Positions 9,563 to 19,334 of a stretch of 64,000 nucleotides of DNA are shown here, piece after piece (within the stretch, counting starts at the first letter, position 1; every line of letters starts with the position of its first letter). The stretch is taken from assembly GCA_028335825.1 (NCBI GenBank), contig JAIOKI010000006.1, forward strand, positions 248,001 through 312,000, written 5' to 3'. The notes under the pieces are model-generated. The model searched no databases. It saw only the letters and a list, made by a program, of their open reading frames with translations, and was not told the origin of the DNA. A program made the translations under genes and the position numbers. This DNA comes from Nosema muscidifuracis (taxonomy: Eukaryota > Microsporidia > Nosematidae).

Positions 9563-10624
9563 ATGATGAGTAAAAATATAGAAGATAGTGATGAAATAAC
9601 AATTATTAAGAATGTATCTAAAAGATCTAAATCAAAGAAAAAGAATAAAAAGAAAGTATTAAAACAGATTATAGAGATAGAATCATCAGAAGAGATAAAT
9701 AATGTAGTAGAAGAGTTAAATAATGTAGAAGAGTTAAATAATGTAGAAGAGATAAATAATATAGAAGAAATACCTAATAATGTAGTAGAAGAAATACCTA
9801 ATAATTTAGTAGAAGAGATACCTAATAATTTAGTAGAAGAGATACCTAATAATTTAGTAGAAGAGATAAATGATTATTCTCCTACAATCAAGAGAATTAA
9901 ACCTGGTATTTCTTCACTTCATAAAATAGAAGTAGTTTCTTTATCTTCTACTATTGATAATTTAGATACACAGTGTAAAATATCATGTACAGTAGAAGAA
10001 CATTTAATTAATAATAATTATATATTGAATAATAATAATTATATATTGAATGATAATGATAATAAATATATAATAAATGATAATGATTATAATTATATAT
10101 TGAATGATAATGATAATAAATATATAACCAATAAATATTCAACTAATATAAAAGAAAAACTGAGTATAGAAAATATTTCATCTAATAATGAAATACAGAA
10201 TATTTCTACAGATAATAAAAATGATTGTTTGATAATTTTAAGAGGATCAGAAGAAGAAACCAAGTTTTATTTGAAAGAAGATTCTCTACTTGAAGAACTA
10301 TTTGAGATATCAGGAATAAATAAAATAAAGTATAGAGGGATTCCTGTTTCTAAGTATCTCAGTCTTAATGAAATAGGATATTCTAAAGATTATCCTTACT
10401 TTGATATTATAGATGATGGATCATCAGATCTTAATTTAAAAATTAATTTAGATTTCTACAGTACAAAAATAATAAAAATAAATAAATATAAGAAAGTATG
10501 TGATATACTAAAATTATGTGATAAAGAAGGAGTTATAGTAATGAATGGAATAATAATTAATGAAGATAAGAAGATTAAAGATGTATTTGAGAATGATGAT
10601 GTAGTGGATGTATTTAATTTATAA
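9563..10624 (+). CDS. Protein with tandem C-terminal SUMO-like domains (Rad60/Esc2/NIP45-like)
   Basis: The N-terminal half is disordered: a Lys-rich patch (SKSKKKNKKKVLK), then acidic repeats of NNVVEE/IPNNLVEE type and Asn-rich repeats of YILNDND type. The last ~130 residues look like two consecutive ubiquitin-like folds, the first from CLIILRGSEEETKFYL and the second from LKINLDFYSTKIIKINKYKKV to DVVDVFNL at the very end. Such twin SUMO-like domains after a low-complexity acidic N-terminus define the Rad60/Esc2/NIP45 family, which acts with Ubc9 in genome stability. There is no C-terminal Gly-Gly. An upstream in-frame ATG at 9524 exists, but TCCCCTTA stands directly before 9563, which I take as the start (353 aa). 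Confidence 0.6.
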   Translation: MMSKNIEDSDEITIIKNVSKRSKSKKKNKKKVLKQIIEIESSEEINNVVEELNNVEELNNVEEINNIEEIPNNVVEEIPNNLVEEIPNNLVEEIPNNLVEEINDYSPTIKRIKPGISSLHKIEVVSLSSTIDNLDTQCKISCTVEEHLINNNYILNNNNYILNDNDNKYIINDNDYNYILNDNDNKYITNKYSTNIKEKLSIENISSNNEIQNISTDNKNDCLIILRGSEEETKFYLKEDSLLEELFEISGINKIKYRGIPVSKYLSLNEIGYSKDYPYFDIIDDGSSDLNLKINLDFYSTKIIKINKYKKVCDILKLCDKEGVIVMNGIIINEDKKIKDVFENDDVVDVFNL

Positions 10625-10873
10625 ATATCTATAAATAATATATTGTATAATTTAAATATACGAATATAATAATATATTATTTATTTAAATATTTATAACG
10701 AATATAATTAAAATATTTATAACAAATATAATAATATATTGTTTATTTAATTATAACGAATATATTATCTATTAAAATATAACAATTATATTATCTATTA
10801 AAATATAACGAATATTATAATATAATAAATATTCATGCATAATTTAAATATTTTTTAACCCCTTCATTATTAA
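10625..10873. repeat. Direct repeats of 'tataacgaatata' type
   Basis: Short AT-rich direct repeats (units with 'ttataacgaatataat') fill this space. A CCCC start signal lies at about 10859-10862. Confidence 0.5.
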
Positions 10874-11371
10874 ATGATAATTTTTATAAATTTGATTTAT
10901 TCATTGACTCTTCATGATAATTTTTTTAATACTTTAGAATTACAAAGTCCACTTGAATCAGAAAATATAAAAAAATACAAAAGTGAAGTAGAAAGATTAT
11001 TTGATTATTTAATAACCAATAAAAATAATACACTAAAAGATCTTTGTATCAAAATATTACAGAAAAATAAAACAAGTCCATCTGATGTATACAAAATTCT
11101 TAAAAATTGGGATATAAAAGATATTTCATTACGTATCAATGAGTTTATAAATTATCTTGATTCTGATATTTATATATCTAATGATTTATTCTACAAATCT
11201 AGGAATATTCTTTTACTTCCACCTTTAATAGAAGAAGTTGATGATAAAATGATAATTTGGTTTAAGAATAAATATGGGAATAGAGATATTGATAGTAATA
11301 GTAATATAGATATTATAAAATATATATTCTGGGCTGTGTATTTGATACTAGAAGATCATTTTGAATTATAA
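10874..11371 (+). CDS. Possible secreted protein of unknown function (165 aa)
   Basis: I do not recognise it. The N-terminus MIIFINLIYSLTLHDN is a plausible short signal peptide, followed by a mature part of about 150 residues that looks all-helical and acidic, with an LLLPPL stretch and a hydrophobic helix near the end (IIKYIFWAVYLILEDHFEL). A CCCC signal stands 12 bases before the ATG, which is longer than usual. Secretion is inferred from the N-terminus only. Confidence 0.6.
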   Translation: MIIFINLIYSLTLHDNFFNTLELQSPLESENIKKYKSEVERLFDYLITNKNNTLKDLCIKILQKNKTSPSDVYKILKNWDIKDISLRINEFINYLDSDIYISNDLFYKSRNILLLPPLIEEVDDKMIIWFKNKYGNRDIDSNSNIDIIKYIFWAVYLILEDHFEL

Positions 11372-11902
11372 ATTAAATTTTAGTGAATTTATTGATGGAT
11401 CTTTTTTATTTTTTATGATGAGATTATTAAATAAATTTAATCTTTAATAAAATTACATTGTTTTTTCTATATTTAAAAGAGATGATTTTTTTGTATAAAT
11501 TATTTATTGAGTAATTAGCCAATAGAATTTCTAAAGGATAAATATTGTCATATAAAAGATTGTATTTTTAATATTATCATTATATTAGTTATTAAAATTA
11601 TTGTCATTATATTATTTTCATAAGAATATTATCATTTATATTATTGTTATTTAAATTATTGGCATTTAAAATTATCAATATAATCTTTTTATTGTTATTA
11701 AAATTATTATAATTCAATATCTTCTAAACATTATCATTTAAATTATTATAATTCAATATCTTCTAAACATTATTATCATTTAAATTATTATAATTCAATA
11801 TCTTCTCCTTTAAATATTATTATTTAAATATTTTTCATTTATAACGTTACTAATTAAATTTAAAAATATTATTGATCTTATTTTCAATTATTTACCCCCT
11901 AA
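11372..11902. other. AT-rich spacer with direct repeats
   Basis: About 530 bp without a gene. From about 11700 to 11810 a unit 'attattataattcaatatcttct' plus 'aaacattatcattta' is repeated three times. A CCCCC signal at about 11893-11897 precedes the next gene. Nothing else is seen. Confidence 0.5.
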
Positions 11903-13471
11903 ATGAGTACAAAAATAAATTCAAAAAATATTTTGATAACTGTCATATCATCAATATTTTTACTATACACTCTTACAATACTTGATTTCTTAAGTATTGG
12001 TACTAAACTATATAGATCAAATTCTCATGGAGAGAATTTAGAAACATTTAATATGATAGTATTCACTACTTCATGTATAGCATCTCAGTGTGTTTACGGT
12101 GGATTAAGTAAATTAAGAGCAGGAATATGTGGGGGACCAATTTTTGAATCAGTAAATATTTCTAACGATATACATAATATATGTGAAAAGAATACTAAAA
12201 CAGCAGTTGAATCTGTTACAAATGCATACTTTGCTATTACTATTAGTACACTTTTATTCTCTCTTATGTCATTTGTACTAGGTATGTACAACTTAGGAAA
12301 GTTTTTTGATTACATACCAAAGATGGCACTTTATGGAGTCATGGCTTCTATAGGAATAGGCTTAGGTGAAGCAGGATTTTCTGAAATATATATTTCAAAC
12401 TGTTCTCCTGATATTTATATGCATTTAAGTTGTGTATTCACAGTTTTATTAGTTCTATTTGCATACTATTTAGAAAGAAAATTTCCTGGGTATGTTTTTT
12501 TTATACCTTTATATTCATTAATGATAGTCTTCTTTTTCTACGCTACTTTCTTTACATTTGGATGTAATATGGAATGGTTAAGATATCATAGACTTTTACC
12601 AGAATCTGCTAGTATAGAAATATCTATAAAAGGTTTTACTAAATTTCTTGATATATCTAAAATAAGACCTGATCTTTTATTGAAGTGTTTACCACGTATA
12701 TTAGATTTAACTTTTACTAATATGATACATATAACGGTAAATGTACCAGGATTTTCTTCTATAATGAATATTCCATCAAATATTAATGACGAATTTAAGA
12801 CTCAAGGATTTGCTAATATAATAACTGCTTTTTTAGGTTTCCCTACTTATTTTATAAATTGTACTTCAGTATATTTTAATAAATCAGGTGGTACAAGTAG
12901 ATTTCATGCTTTATTAGGTGGAATATCTCTTATAGGATTAATATATTTAGGACCAAAAGCTCGTACAATACTTCCTCGAATTCTTCTAGCTTTTATACCT
13001 GTATATATAGGAGGTGCATTCGTTACATCAAATATTATAGATAATATAGGATGTGTATCTACCTTAGATATGTCTACAATTATTATATCATGTCTTGTAG
13101 GATATTTTATGAGTCCAGTTATGGGTATTATTATTGGTTCTTCAGTATATGCATTTATAATCTTATACTCTTATAAAAACTGGTTAGATACCTATGATGA
13201 TGAAGGAAGTATTTATTATAATGAAATACAAAAGACTTATAAGATAGTAAAAATAGATTTTATAGCTTTTTTTATGAACTTGAATTTATTACGTAAGAGA
13301 TTAAATGTCAAAGGAGAAAAGATTCTTATTGATATGCGTCAATGTCCTTATATAGATGCTGAGTCCAATAATATATTAAGTGAAAGTATTGATAAATATG
13401 AAGGAGATATATTAGTTATAGGACATCCTTTTAATTTATATGTTGAGAGATTTAGTAAGTATATGATTTAA
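11903..13471 (+). CDS. SulP/SLC26-type transporter with STAS domain (Ygr125w/Vsb1-like)
   Basis: The 522-residue protein is a polytopic membrane protein with about ten hydrophobic segments, followed by a short C-terminal STAS domain (about residues 445-520, with KILIDMRQCPYIDAESNNIL). The first part, ILDFLSIGTKLY followed by SQCVYGGLSKLRAGICGGP, matches the layout of the fungal Ygr125w/Vsb1 branch of the SulP family better than true sulfate permeases; Vsb1 works at the vacuole in basic amino-acid storage. The real substrate here cannot be read from sequence; a role in nutrient exchange is inference. TACCCCCTAA directly precedes the ATG. Confidence 0.78.
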   Translation: MSTKINSKNILITVISSIFLLYTLTILDFLSIGTKLYRSNSHGENLETFNMIVFTTSCIASQCVYGGLSKLRAGICGGPIFESVNISNDIHNICEKNTKTAVESVTNAYFAITISTLLFSLMSFVLGMYNLGKFFDYIPKMALYGVMASIGIGLGEAGFSEIYISNCSPDIYMHLSCVFTVLLVLFAYYLERKFPGYVFFIPLYSLMIVFFFYATFFTFGCNMEWLRYHRLLPESASIEISIKGFTKFLDISKIRPDLLLKCLPRILDLTFTNMIHITVNVPGFSSIMNIPSNINDEFKTQGFANIITAFLGFPTYFINCTSVYFNKSGGTSRFHALLGGISLIGLIYLGPKARTILPRILLAFIPVYIGGAFVTSNIIDNIGCVSTLDMSTIIISCLVGYFMSPVMGIIIGSSVYAFIILYSYKNWLDTYDDEGSIYYNEIQKTYKIVKIDFIAFFMNLNLLRKRLNVKGEKILIDMRQCPYIDAESNNILSESIDKYEGDILVIGHPFNLYVERFSKYMI

Positions 13472-14533
13472 AAATAAATGAGAATTAGTTAAGAATTTTA
13501 TATTTTTTTAGATCATTTCTAGATTAGAAAGATTTATTTTTACGTCGTTTTATAAATATTTGATCACAGTATAAATTTAAACAAATATTTAATATGAGGT
13601 ATTTCATAAAAAAGATCTGAAGTAATTGATTATTTAATAGTGATATATAAACATCAATTTTTTAGTATTAAAGTTCATTTCTAATAGTTAATTAATAAAA
13701 ATATGCTAGAAAAGATTTATATTTTCAGAATAAGTCAAGATATATTCTTAGATCAATGAAAAATATAAGTACATCTTCAATTATTAGAAAATACTATAAT
13801 TGATAAAAGTCAATGATTTTAGAATGAGTAATTAGATTAAGTTAATTTATTTCATTAGACCTTATAGATTGTTCCTTGGTAGGATGATCAGGCAAAAATG
13901 AAAAAGTTTGATAAATTTCTTTTTGTTTATGAGTTATCAGTTAAACAACTATACTATATTATGATTAATAATTTATTGTATGAATGATATAAATAGGTCT
14001 TTTAATAAATTGATAAGTTTTAGTATAAACTATATGTACAAATAATTATTCATTAAACTATTTGCTTTTCTTGGAAATAACCAATTATATTTTTATAAAA
14101 TTGTTAATAAGTTTATTATTGTTTTCTTATAAATCCTTCTTTCTTGTATTTACCAGTGAGTTACTACGATATGATCTGGCTATATGACAAATTATCAGTA
14201 AGTCTCATATAAATGCTTAAGAAAATGATATTTAGACCTATCATAAAAGAATATATTTTTAATCAAAAAAATTAAAAATGACTCATTAAACAAAAACTTC
14301 TCTTATACAAGATTTATGTGTATATTAATTTGTTATTTAATTCATCAATAGTAGATCAGTATATCCAATAGAATATTTTTAGACTAATTTAAGTCTAATT
14401 ATGTATGAACTGATCCAATGATAATTCTTAAAATATTCCCTTAAAAAGAATTCTACTTTAAGACTATAATTATGCATTTCATTGCATAATCATCTCCTTT
14501 CTAAGTATAAAAAGAAAAACTTTCTTTATTTCT
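13472..14533. other. 1.06-kb spacer without recognised gene
   Basis: This is one of the longer empty stretches of the gene domain and, unlike its neighbours, it is not made of tandem repeats. No open frame of use is seen. Patches at about 13865-13905 ('ccttggtaggatgatcagg') and 14150-14195 are less AT-rich and could belong to an RNA gene, but I found no family match. A TATAAAAAG box at 14506-14514 lies just before the homeodomain gene. Confidence 0.4.
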
Positions 14534-14800
14534 ATGAGCAAGAAAACTCTAAATTTCATTGACCAAGAAAATGAAATTTTAGAGTCATATTCCTCCTCTA
14601 ACAGAAAACCCAGATTTAGATATAAATATAGTAAATTGGAGGAGGAATACTTGGAAGAGTTTTTTCGAAATAATCCCTATCCTAATAAAATGGATAAGAT
14701 AGGGATCAACATACGAACAAGGATACCTATTTGTAACTTAAAAATATGGTTTCAAAATAGGAGATCCAAGGAAAAAAATAAAAGAAAAAATATGTCTTGA
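14534..14800 (+). CDS. Homeodomain transcription factor
   Basis: This 88-residue protein is almost only a homeodomain (about residues 24-83). Helix 3 has the hallmark IWFQNRRSKEKNKRK with Trp72, Phe73, Asn75 and Arg77 in the canonical places; helix 1 carries KLEEEYLEEFFRNNPYP, where the spacing to the YP turn is typical. Basic residues flank both ends, as needed for minor-groove contact. It is a nuclear sequence-specific DNA-binding protein; microsporidia keep a family of such short homeodomain genes. It lacks the CCC start signal of most neighbours and has instead a TATAAAAAG box 20-28 bp before the ATG, which suggests different control. Confidence 0.88.
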   Translation: MSKKTLNFIDQENEILESYSSSNRKPRFRYKYSKLEEEYLEEFFRNNPYPNKMDKIGINIRTRIPICNLKIWFQNRRSKEKNKRKNMS

Positions 14801-15342
14801 ATCCATAATCTTGAAATAAATAAATAAATATTTTTAGGTATTTTCAATATTAAAAATTAAATTCATCATAAATATTATTTTGAATATTAGTTGAATTACA
14901 AAATGTTGTAATTAAAGATACTAGATTTTTGTAAATATAGAATATCTAAACTTATTAATTAAGAGTTAATTTTTATATCTTTATGAAAGCAATTCTTTTG
15001 AGTTTTTAGTTGTATAAAAATGACACCATTTTTCTAATACAATCTTAAATAATTTTAGTTTGAAATTATCTTTTTAATGCAACACAATAAAATCTTTTGT
15101 ATTTTACATAGATTTTCTAAATTTAGTAATATTCCTAGGTTCTTTAATTATACCAAAATATTAATAATCATAAAATTTTCTTACTATATTTATAATAGTC
15201 AAAATTTAATATTTATAATTATCGAATTTTCTTTACTATTAATAATCATCAAATTTTCTTTACTATTAAAAATCATCAAATTTTCTTTACTATATTTATA
15301 ATCATCAAAATTTTATAACTATTTTCATTTTAACATCCTTTT
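14801..15342. repeat. Spacer with ~30-bp tandem repeats
   Basis: The last part (about 15170-15320) consists of four or five imperfect copies of a unit of the type 'atcatcaaattttctttacta' plus 'ttaaa'. A 74-codon frame across it encodes only the repeat (KFSLLLIII type) and is not a gene. The rest is plain AT-rich DNA. Confidence 0.55.
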
Positions 15343-16974
15343 TTATGGTTTGAATATATATTTCTCTACTTTGCTAATTCCTGTTCCATATTGCATAGCT
15401 TTCTTTGGGAATGAACATACATTCATCAAATTATATTTCTTTAAAACGTTTCTTAATAAAATTTTATTCTCAACATCATTTACTAAAAGATCTTTACTTA
15501 AATCAAACGAATAATTTACTAAATCTGTATCTAAGAAAGGAATCCTTGCTTCAAAATTATTATTAGATATTATTCTATCATCTCTTGATAAATTATGATA
15601 AGATAAAGTAAATGTATCAAATAACATCTTCAATCTGTAATCAAATTTCTTTTTATAGTTATTTTTCATATTTGAATCTTTATTGTATTTACTGTATCCA
15701 CAGAATATTTCATCTGCTCCACTTCCCAAATATCCTATTTTTCCAAACTCTCTTGCTTTCTTAGATGTAAAATGTAGCACTACTCCTATATTAAAATCCA
15801 TTCTACTTGTTTTGGGATATATTAATTTCTCAATTAGATGTTTAATTTCAAGTATTTCTTCTGTAACTAAATCTATTTCAATAAATTTCCATACTCTAGT
15901 TTTAAATAATTTTTCTAATTCTTTATAAGCTTTTTTACCATTAATTCTATCAGGTGAATTCTTAAATCCTGTATTTAATAAATATATTGGTTTAGTAATA
16001 TCACTTACTAGATGTAAATATAAAGATATAATTATACTATCAATACCTCCACTAAAAAATACAATCATACTGTCTTCATTAAGTCTTCTTTTAACACTTG
16101 ATTTCATAAGAATATCAAATTGATTAAAGCTATCAAATTCGGATATGTGCCTGGGGTGAATTTGAAAATTTAAAGTATCGATCCCTTCTAGTAATCCATT
16201 TTCAAAAGATCTTTCAAATTTATCTAAATGCCAAGCATCCTTAATGATATTTAAAAAACTTTTTTCCATAAAATCTTCCTTAGCAAGCTTATAATTATTC
16301 TTTAAATATAAATCTACAAGAATTGAGGAATATGAAAGATATTTCAATTTCGCATTCGATTTATAAAATTTATAAGTTCTCTTATTAGAAACATCATACG
16401 AATACAAATATGAATTATTAAGTTCATTTTCATATCTAACAGAAGATAATCTAAAAGGTTTCTCTGTCAAACCCAAGCTCTTTTTACCAAAGTCATCTTT
16501 AAAAAAGAATATGAATCTTTTATAAAATATTACCAATGCGTATTCGTTTTGATACTCATTAATCTCATCATAAACTTTATTTAGAAATTTCTGAACATAT
16601 TTTTTTATAAGCAAAGTCTTTCTCTCATATTCTATAATCTCTTCTTTACATTGACTTATATTTTCTGTAAGAACTTTAATATCAATCTCTATTAATTTAT
16701 TAAAATCATCATCAAATACTTCTTTTATATTCCTGTCTAGAACATCTTTAATAAATAGTGTGTCACTCTGTTCGTTATTATAAATCTCTCCATTGTAAAG
16801 AAATGTATAATTATCAGTTACAACAGGTTGACTAACAAATCCTCTTATAGATAGAACAGATGAGCATAAATAAATATTATTAATCTGTATAATATTACAA
16901 AAATCAAGTCCTCTTCTTTTAATTAGATCAATTATTTCTTCATCGTATTCTTTAGAAATATATATTCCACACAT
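15343..16974 (-). CDS. Asparagine synthetase domain protein, ASNSD1/YML096W-like
   Basis: The protein has an N-terminal class II glutamine-amidotransferase-like domain beginning MCGIYIS, with the would-be catalytic Cys2, and YNGEIYNN at about 60-67, and a C-terminal asparagine-synthase (PP-loop) domain with FFSGGIDSI (SGGIDS at 308-313) and LGSGADEIFCGYSKY. True asparagine synthetases are longer and have a cleaner N-terminal domain; the spacing and divergence fit the ASNSD1/YML096W family, whose reaction is not settled. Length (543 aa) fits. The start follows ATCCCTT on the minus strand. Confidence 0.8.
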   Translation of the reverse strand: MCGIYISKEYDEEIIDLIKRRGLDFCNIIQINNIYLCSSVLSIRGFVSQPVVTDNYTFLYNGEIYNNEQSDTLFIKDVLDRNIKEVFDDDFNKLIEIDIKVLTENISQCKEEIIEYERKTLLIKKYVQKFLNKVYDEINEYQNEYALVIFYKRFIFFFKDDFGKKSLGLTEKPFRLSSVRYENELNNSYLYSYDVSNKRTYKFYKSNAKLKYLSYSSILVDLYLKNNYKLAKEDFMEKSFLNIIKDAWHLDKFERSFENGLLEGIDTLNFQIHPRHISEFDSFNQFDILMKSSVKRRLNEDSMIVFFSGGIDSIIISLYLHLVSDITKPIYLLNTGFKNSPDRINGKKAYKELEKLFKTRVWKFIEIDLVTEEILEIKHLIEKLIYPKTSRMDFNIGVVLHFTSKKAREFGKIGYLGSGADEIFCGYSKYNKDSNMKNNYKKKFDYRLKMLFDTFTLSYHNLSRDDRIISNNNFEARIPFLDTDLVNYSFDLSKDLLVNDVENKILLRNVLKKYNLMNVCSFPKKAMQYGTGISKVEKYIFKP

Positions 16975-17490
16975 AAGGGATAATTATTTTATGCAGAATA
17001 AAATATTTTTATATTTTATTTATGCATAGATTTATAATAATTAAATGTTATTAGAAAATGGTAATTTTTTTGTATGAAATAAAAAGTTTTATTAAATTCA
17101 CATTTAATAAAATTAACTTTATCTCTCAACTAGTGCAATATTAGAATCATTGTATAAGTTCCTTAGAACTACACCTCATTGCTCATAAAGCATTTAAAGG
17201 GATAAATTTCTATGAGAGACATAAAACCTTATGATTTTTAATTCTAATCAAATATTATAAATTAAATAAGTTTTAATTAATAACTGTATTTAGTGTATTA
17301 ATACCTAACCATAATAAATAAAATAATCTCTTATATCAACACGTAATATAAAAGAAAGTTTAGTAGCATGAAAATTAATAATATATCTAAATTTTAATAT
17401 GAATTTAATTTATCAAATATTATTTGATTTTTAATTTTTTTATCATGTTTTGGATTTAAATATAAATTCAGAAATATATAAATAATTAGC
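16975..17490. other. Divergent spacer holding a candidate structured RNA
   Basis: This 516-bp spacer separates the ASNSD1-like gene (minus) from a small basic protein gene (plus). Apart from the RNA candidate at 17122-17219 it is plain AT-rich DNA. A TATATAAATA stretch lies about 10 bp before the plus-strand start, which has no CCC signal. Confidence 0.4.
17122..17219 (+). ncRNA. Candidate structured RNA, family unknown
   Basis: A less AT-rich island can fold as a closed domain. A terminal stem pairs TCTCTCA (17122-17128) with TGAGAGA (17213-17219) and is continued by TAG/CTA (17131-17133 with 17210-17212). Inside are two hairpins: AGTTC/GAACT (17157-17161 with 17166-17170, loop CTTA) and TGCT/AGCA (17180-17183 with 17189-17192). 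A long-range 7-bp closing stem is unusual in this background. It does not match tRNA, 5S, U6, SRP or RNase P cores that I know, and the strand is not certain. Confidence 0.3.
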
Positions 17491-17984
17491 ATGGCTAAGA
17501 ATAAAAGTAAGAGTGGTAACAGGGCAACTAAAATGAAGACAGAAAATAAAAATAAGAAAAAAGAAATGAAGAAGGTTAGTGCAAATAAAGAAAGTCGAGT
17601 ACCTGTCCCAACTGAAGATTTTCAAAAGAATGATATTCTATCTAATTTTAATATCATAAAAGTAAGAGATGATAAAAATATCTTAGATGAAAAATTAGAA
17701 GATGAGGTTGAGTTAATTAATAACGTAATTCATAAAAAATGCATTGATAAAAAAGATAAATTTAATGTAGATGAAATATTAAATATAAAAAGGTTGATTA
17801 ATTTTTATGAATCTTTATGTTTAAAGATTGTATCTAAAGATATTAAATTAGGAAATATCGATCAGAAAGATAATTCGAAATCTATCACTAAACATACTAA
17901 AATAGTTCAAAAAATTTATTAGAATTAGATGAACGTAAAAAGAAATTCAAAAAATTATTAATCTTTTGGTCTAAGAAGCCATAA
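17491..17984 (+). CDS. Small basic protein of unknown function, probable frameshift near the end
   Basis: The open frame runs from the ATG at 17491 to a stop at 17922 (143 residues). The first 40 residues are Lys/Asn-rich (MAKNKSKSGNRATKMKTENK), followed by a helical part with many D, E and K residues. Just before the stop, after an A-run at 17910-17916, the next reading frame continues with LLELDERKKKFKKLLIFWSKKP to a stop at 17982-17984. This has the same basic helical character as the protein, so a one-base length error or a true frameshift in the A-run is likely. No CCC signal precedes the ATG. The function is unknown; a nucleolar or RNA-binding role would fit the composition but is inference. 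Confidence 0.5.
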
Positions 17985-18316
17985 TTAAAATATTTCAAAT
18001 ATTTATTTTTTGAAAAAATCATAAACCTTCATTATTTTAATAAAATACATTAATTAAATTTTATGTTTTCTTTTATAATTAAGTATATCAATAAATATAT
18101 TATAATTTATCATCTTAAAAAGTGATAATATTTCTAATTATTAAAATAAAACATAACCATCAGGTTTTTATCAAAAAGCCAAAATTTAAATATAACGAAA
18201 TAAATGAAAAAATCAAATATTTCATAAGCTATTTAAGAAATCAAAACATTTCCTTTAAGAATACTTCAGAGACTAAAACATCTAATTTATTATAAAATTA
18301 ATTTGAAATTTTTTAA
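17985..18316. other. AT-rich spacer, nothing seen
   Basis: About 330 bp between convergent genes; no repeats or RNA of note. Confidence 0.5.
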
Positions 18317-19075
18317 TTATAAAATATCATTATCAGGATTCATCTTTTCTTTACAGGTTTCCATAATTTTTCTTACATCTTTTTCTACAGAATGATTATC
18401 TAAATAATTTTCAATAGCTTTAACAATTTCTTCTTCATCTTTAAATAACGAATCGTAGATTTCTTTGTGATCATTATCTACTTCTAAATCAGAATCCACA
18501 CCTGCAAGGTAATAACAAATACCAGCACATAAAGTGTAAATACTACTCTTAATTAACAAAAAGTTGATTGCTGCTTTTTCATATTCTCCATTTTTAAATA
18601 GCTCGAATGATAATGTTTTTAAAGCATTTATTCTATGATGCTTCCAACTATTATTATCATAACACTTAACTATCTTAGCTAATAGATTTATTTTTTTCTC
18701 AATATCATCACACAATTCAGAAGCTTTTTCGTAAGACTTAGCTGCTAAACTTTCTTTATTACAACTTAATGCCATATCCCCACTTTGTATAAAATAATGA
18801 ACAGCTTTATCTCCTTCTTTGTAAATTTCAGCTATATCCTGGTATATAAGATAAGTATTATATCTATTATATTCTACTGGGTTCATCAAATAAGTATTAG
18901 CAGCTTCTTGTAAATATTTAATTTTTTCTGATTTATCAGTGCACATAAGAGATACTTCTTTAAATTTATCTGCTGAAGATTCATAATCAGGAGATGATAT
19001 TGGAATAAAAAAGAACTTTTTTGATTCTCTCAGTGATTCTGCTTCTTTAAGGAGCTTTTTTTTTAAATTATCCAT
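18317..19075 (-). CDS. SEC17: Alpha-SNAP / Sec17 SNARE-disassembly adaptor
   Basis: This 252-residue all-helical, TPR-like protein matches Sec17. It has an N-terminal helix with KEAESLRESKKFF, the membrane-contact region, the motif DKFKEVSLMC and then AANTYL, the helix IAEIYKEGDKAVHYFIQSGDMAL, and YEKASELC. Sec17 links SNARE bundles to the ATPase Sec18/NSF so that vesicle fusion can recur. It is about 40 residues shorter than yeast Sec17, but keeps a C-terminal Leu, the region that stimulates NSF. The start is preceded by a GGG (AAGGGTTC) rather than CCC signal. Confidence 0.82.
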   Translation of the reverse strand: MDNLKKKLLKEAESLRESKKFFFIPISSPDYESSADKFKEVSLMCTDKSEKIKYLQEAANTYLMNPVEYNRYNTYLIYQDIAEIYKEGDKAVHYFIQSGDMALSCNKESLAAKSYEKASELCDDIEKKINLLAKIVKCYDNNSWKHHRINALKTLSFELFKNGEYEKAAINFLLIKSSIYTLCAGICYYLAGVDSDLEVDNDHKEIYDSLFKDEEEIVKAIENYLDNHSVEKDVRKIMETCKEKMNPDNDIL

Positions 19076-19129
19076 GAACCCTTGAAATTGTTTATTTTAT
19101 AAAAAGGTTTAAACTAGTAGATCAATTTA

Positions 19130-19312
19130 TTAAGTTAAAAAATTGATAAGATAAAAATATTGCAGTATATTAACTTAGATAAAAATATTACAGTATATAA
19201 GCTTAGATAAAAATATTACAGTATATTAACTTAGATAAAAATATTACAGTATATAAGCTAGATAAAAACATTACAAGATGTTAACTTAGTAGTATATAAA
19301 ATTTAGATAAAA
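19130..19312. repeat. Tandem repeats, ~28-30 bp unit
   Basis: Five to six imperfect tandem copies of 'ttagataaaaatattacag' plus 'tatataagc' lie between SEC17 and DBP10. The alternation of 'ttaac' and 'taagc' ends suggests a higher-order dimer unit. Confidence 0.7.
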
Positions 19313-19334
19313 ACTTAAAATATTATAAATTAAT

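Noticed and set aside
13508-13531. 'gatcatttctagattagaaag' as box A of U3 snoRNA
   Set aside because: The short resemblance to the U3 GATCATTTCT box is not followed by recognisable B, C or D boxes.
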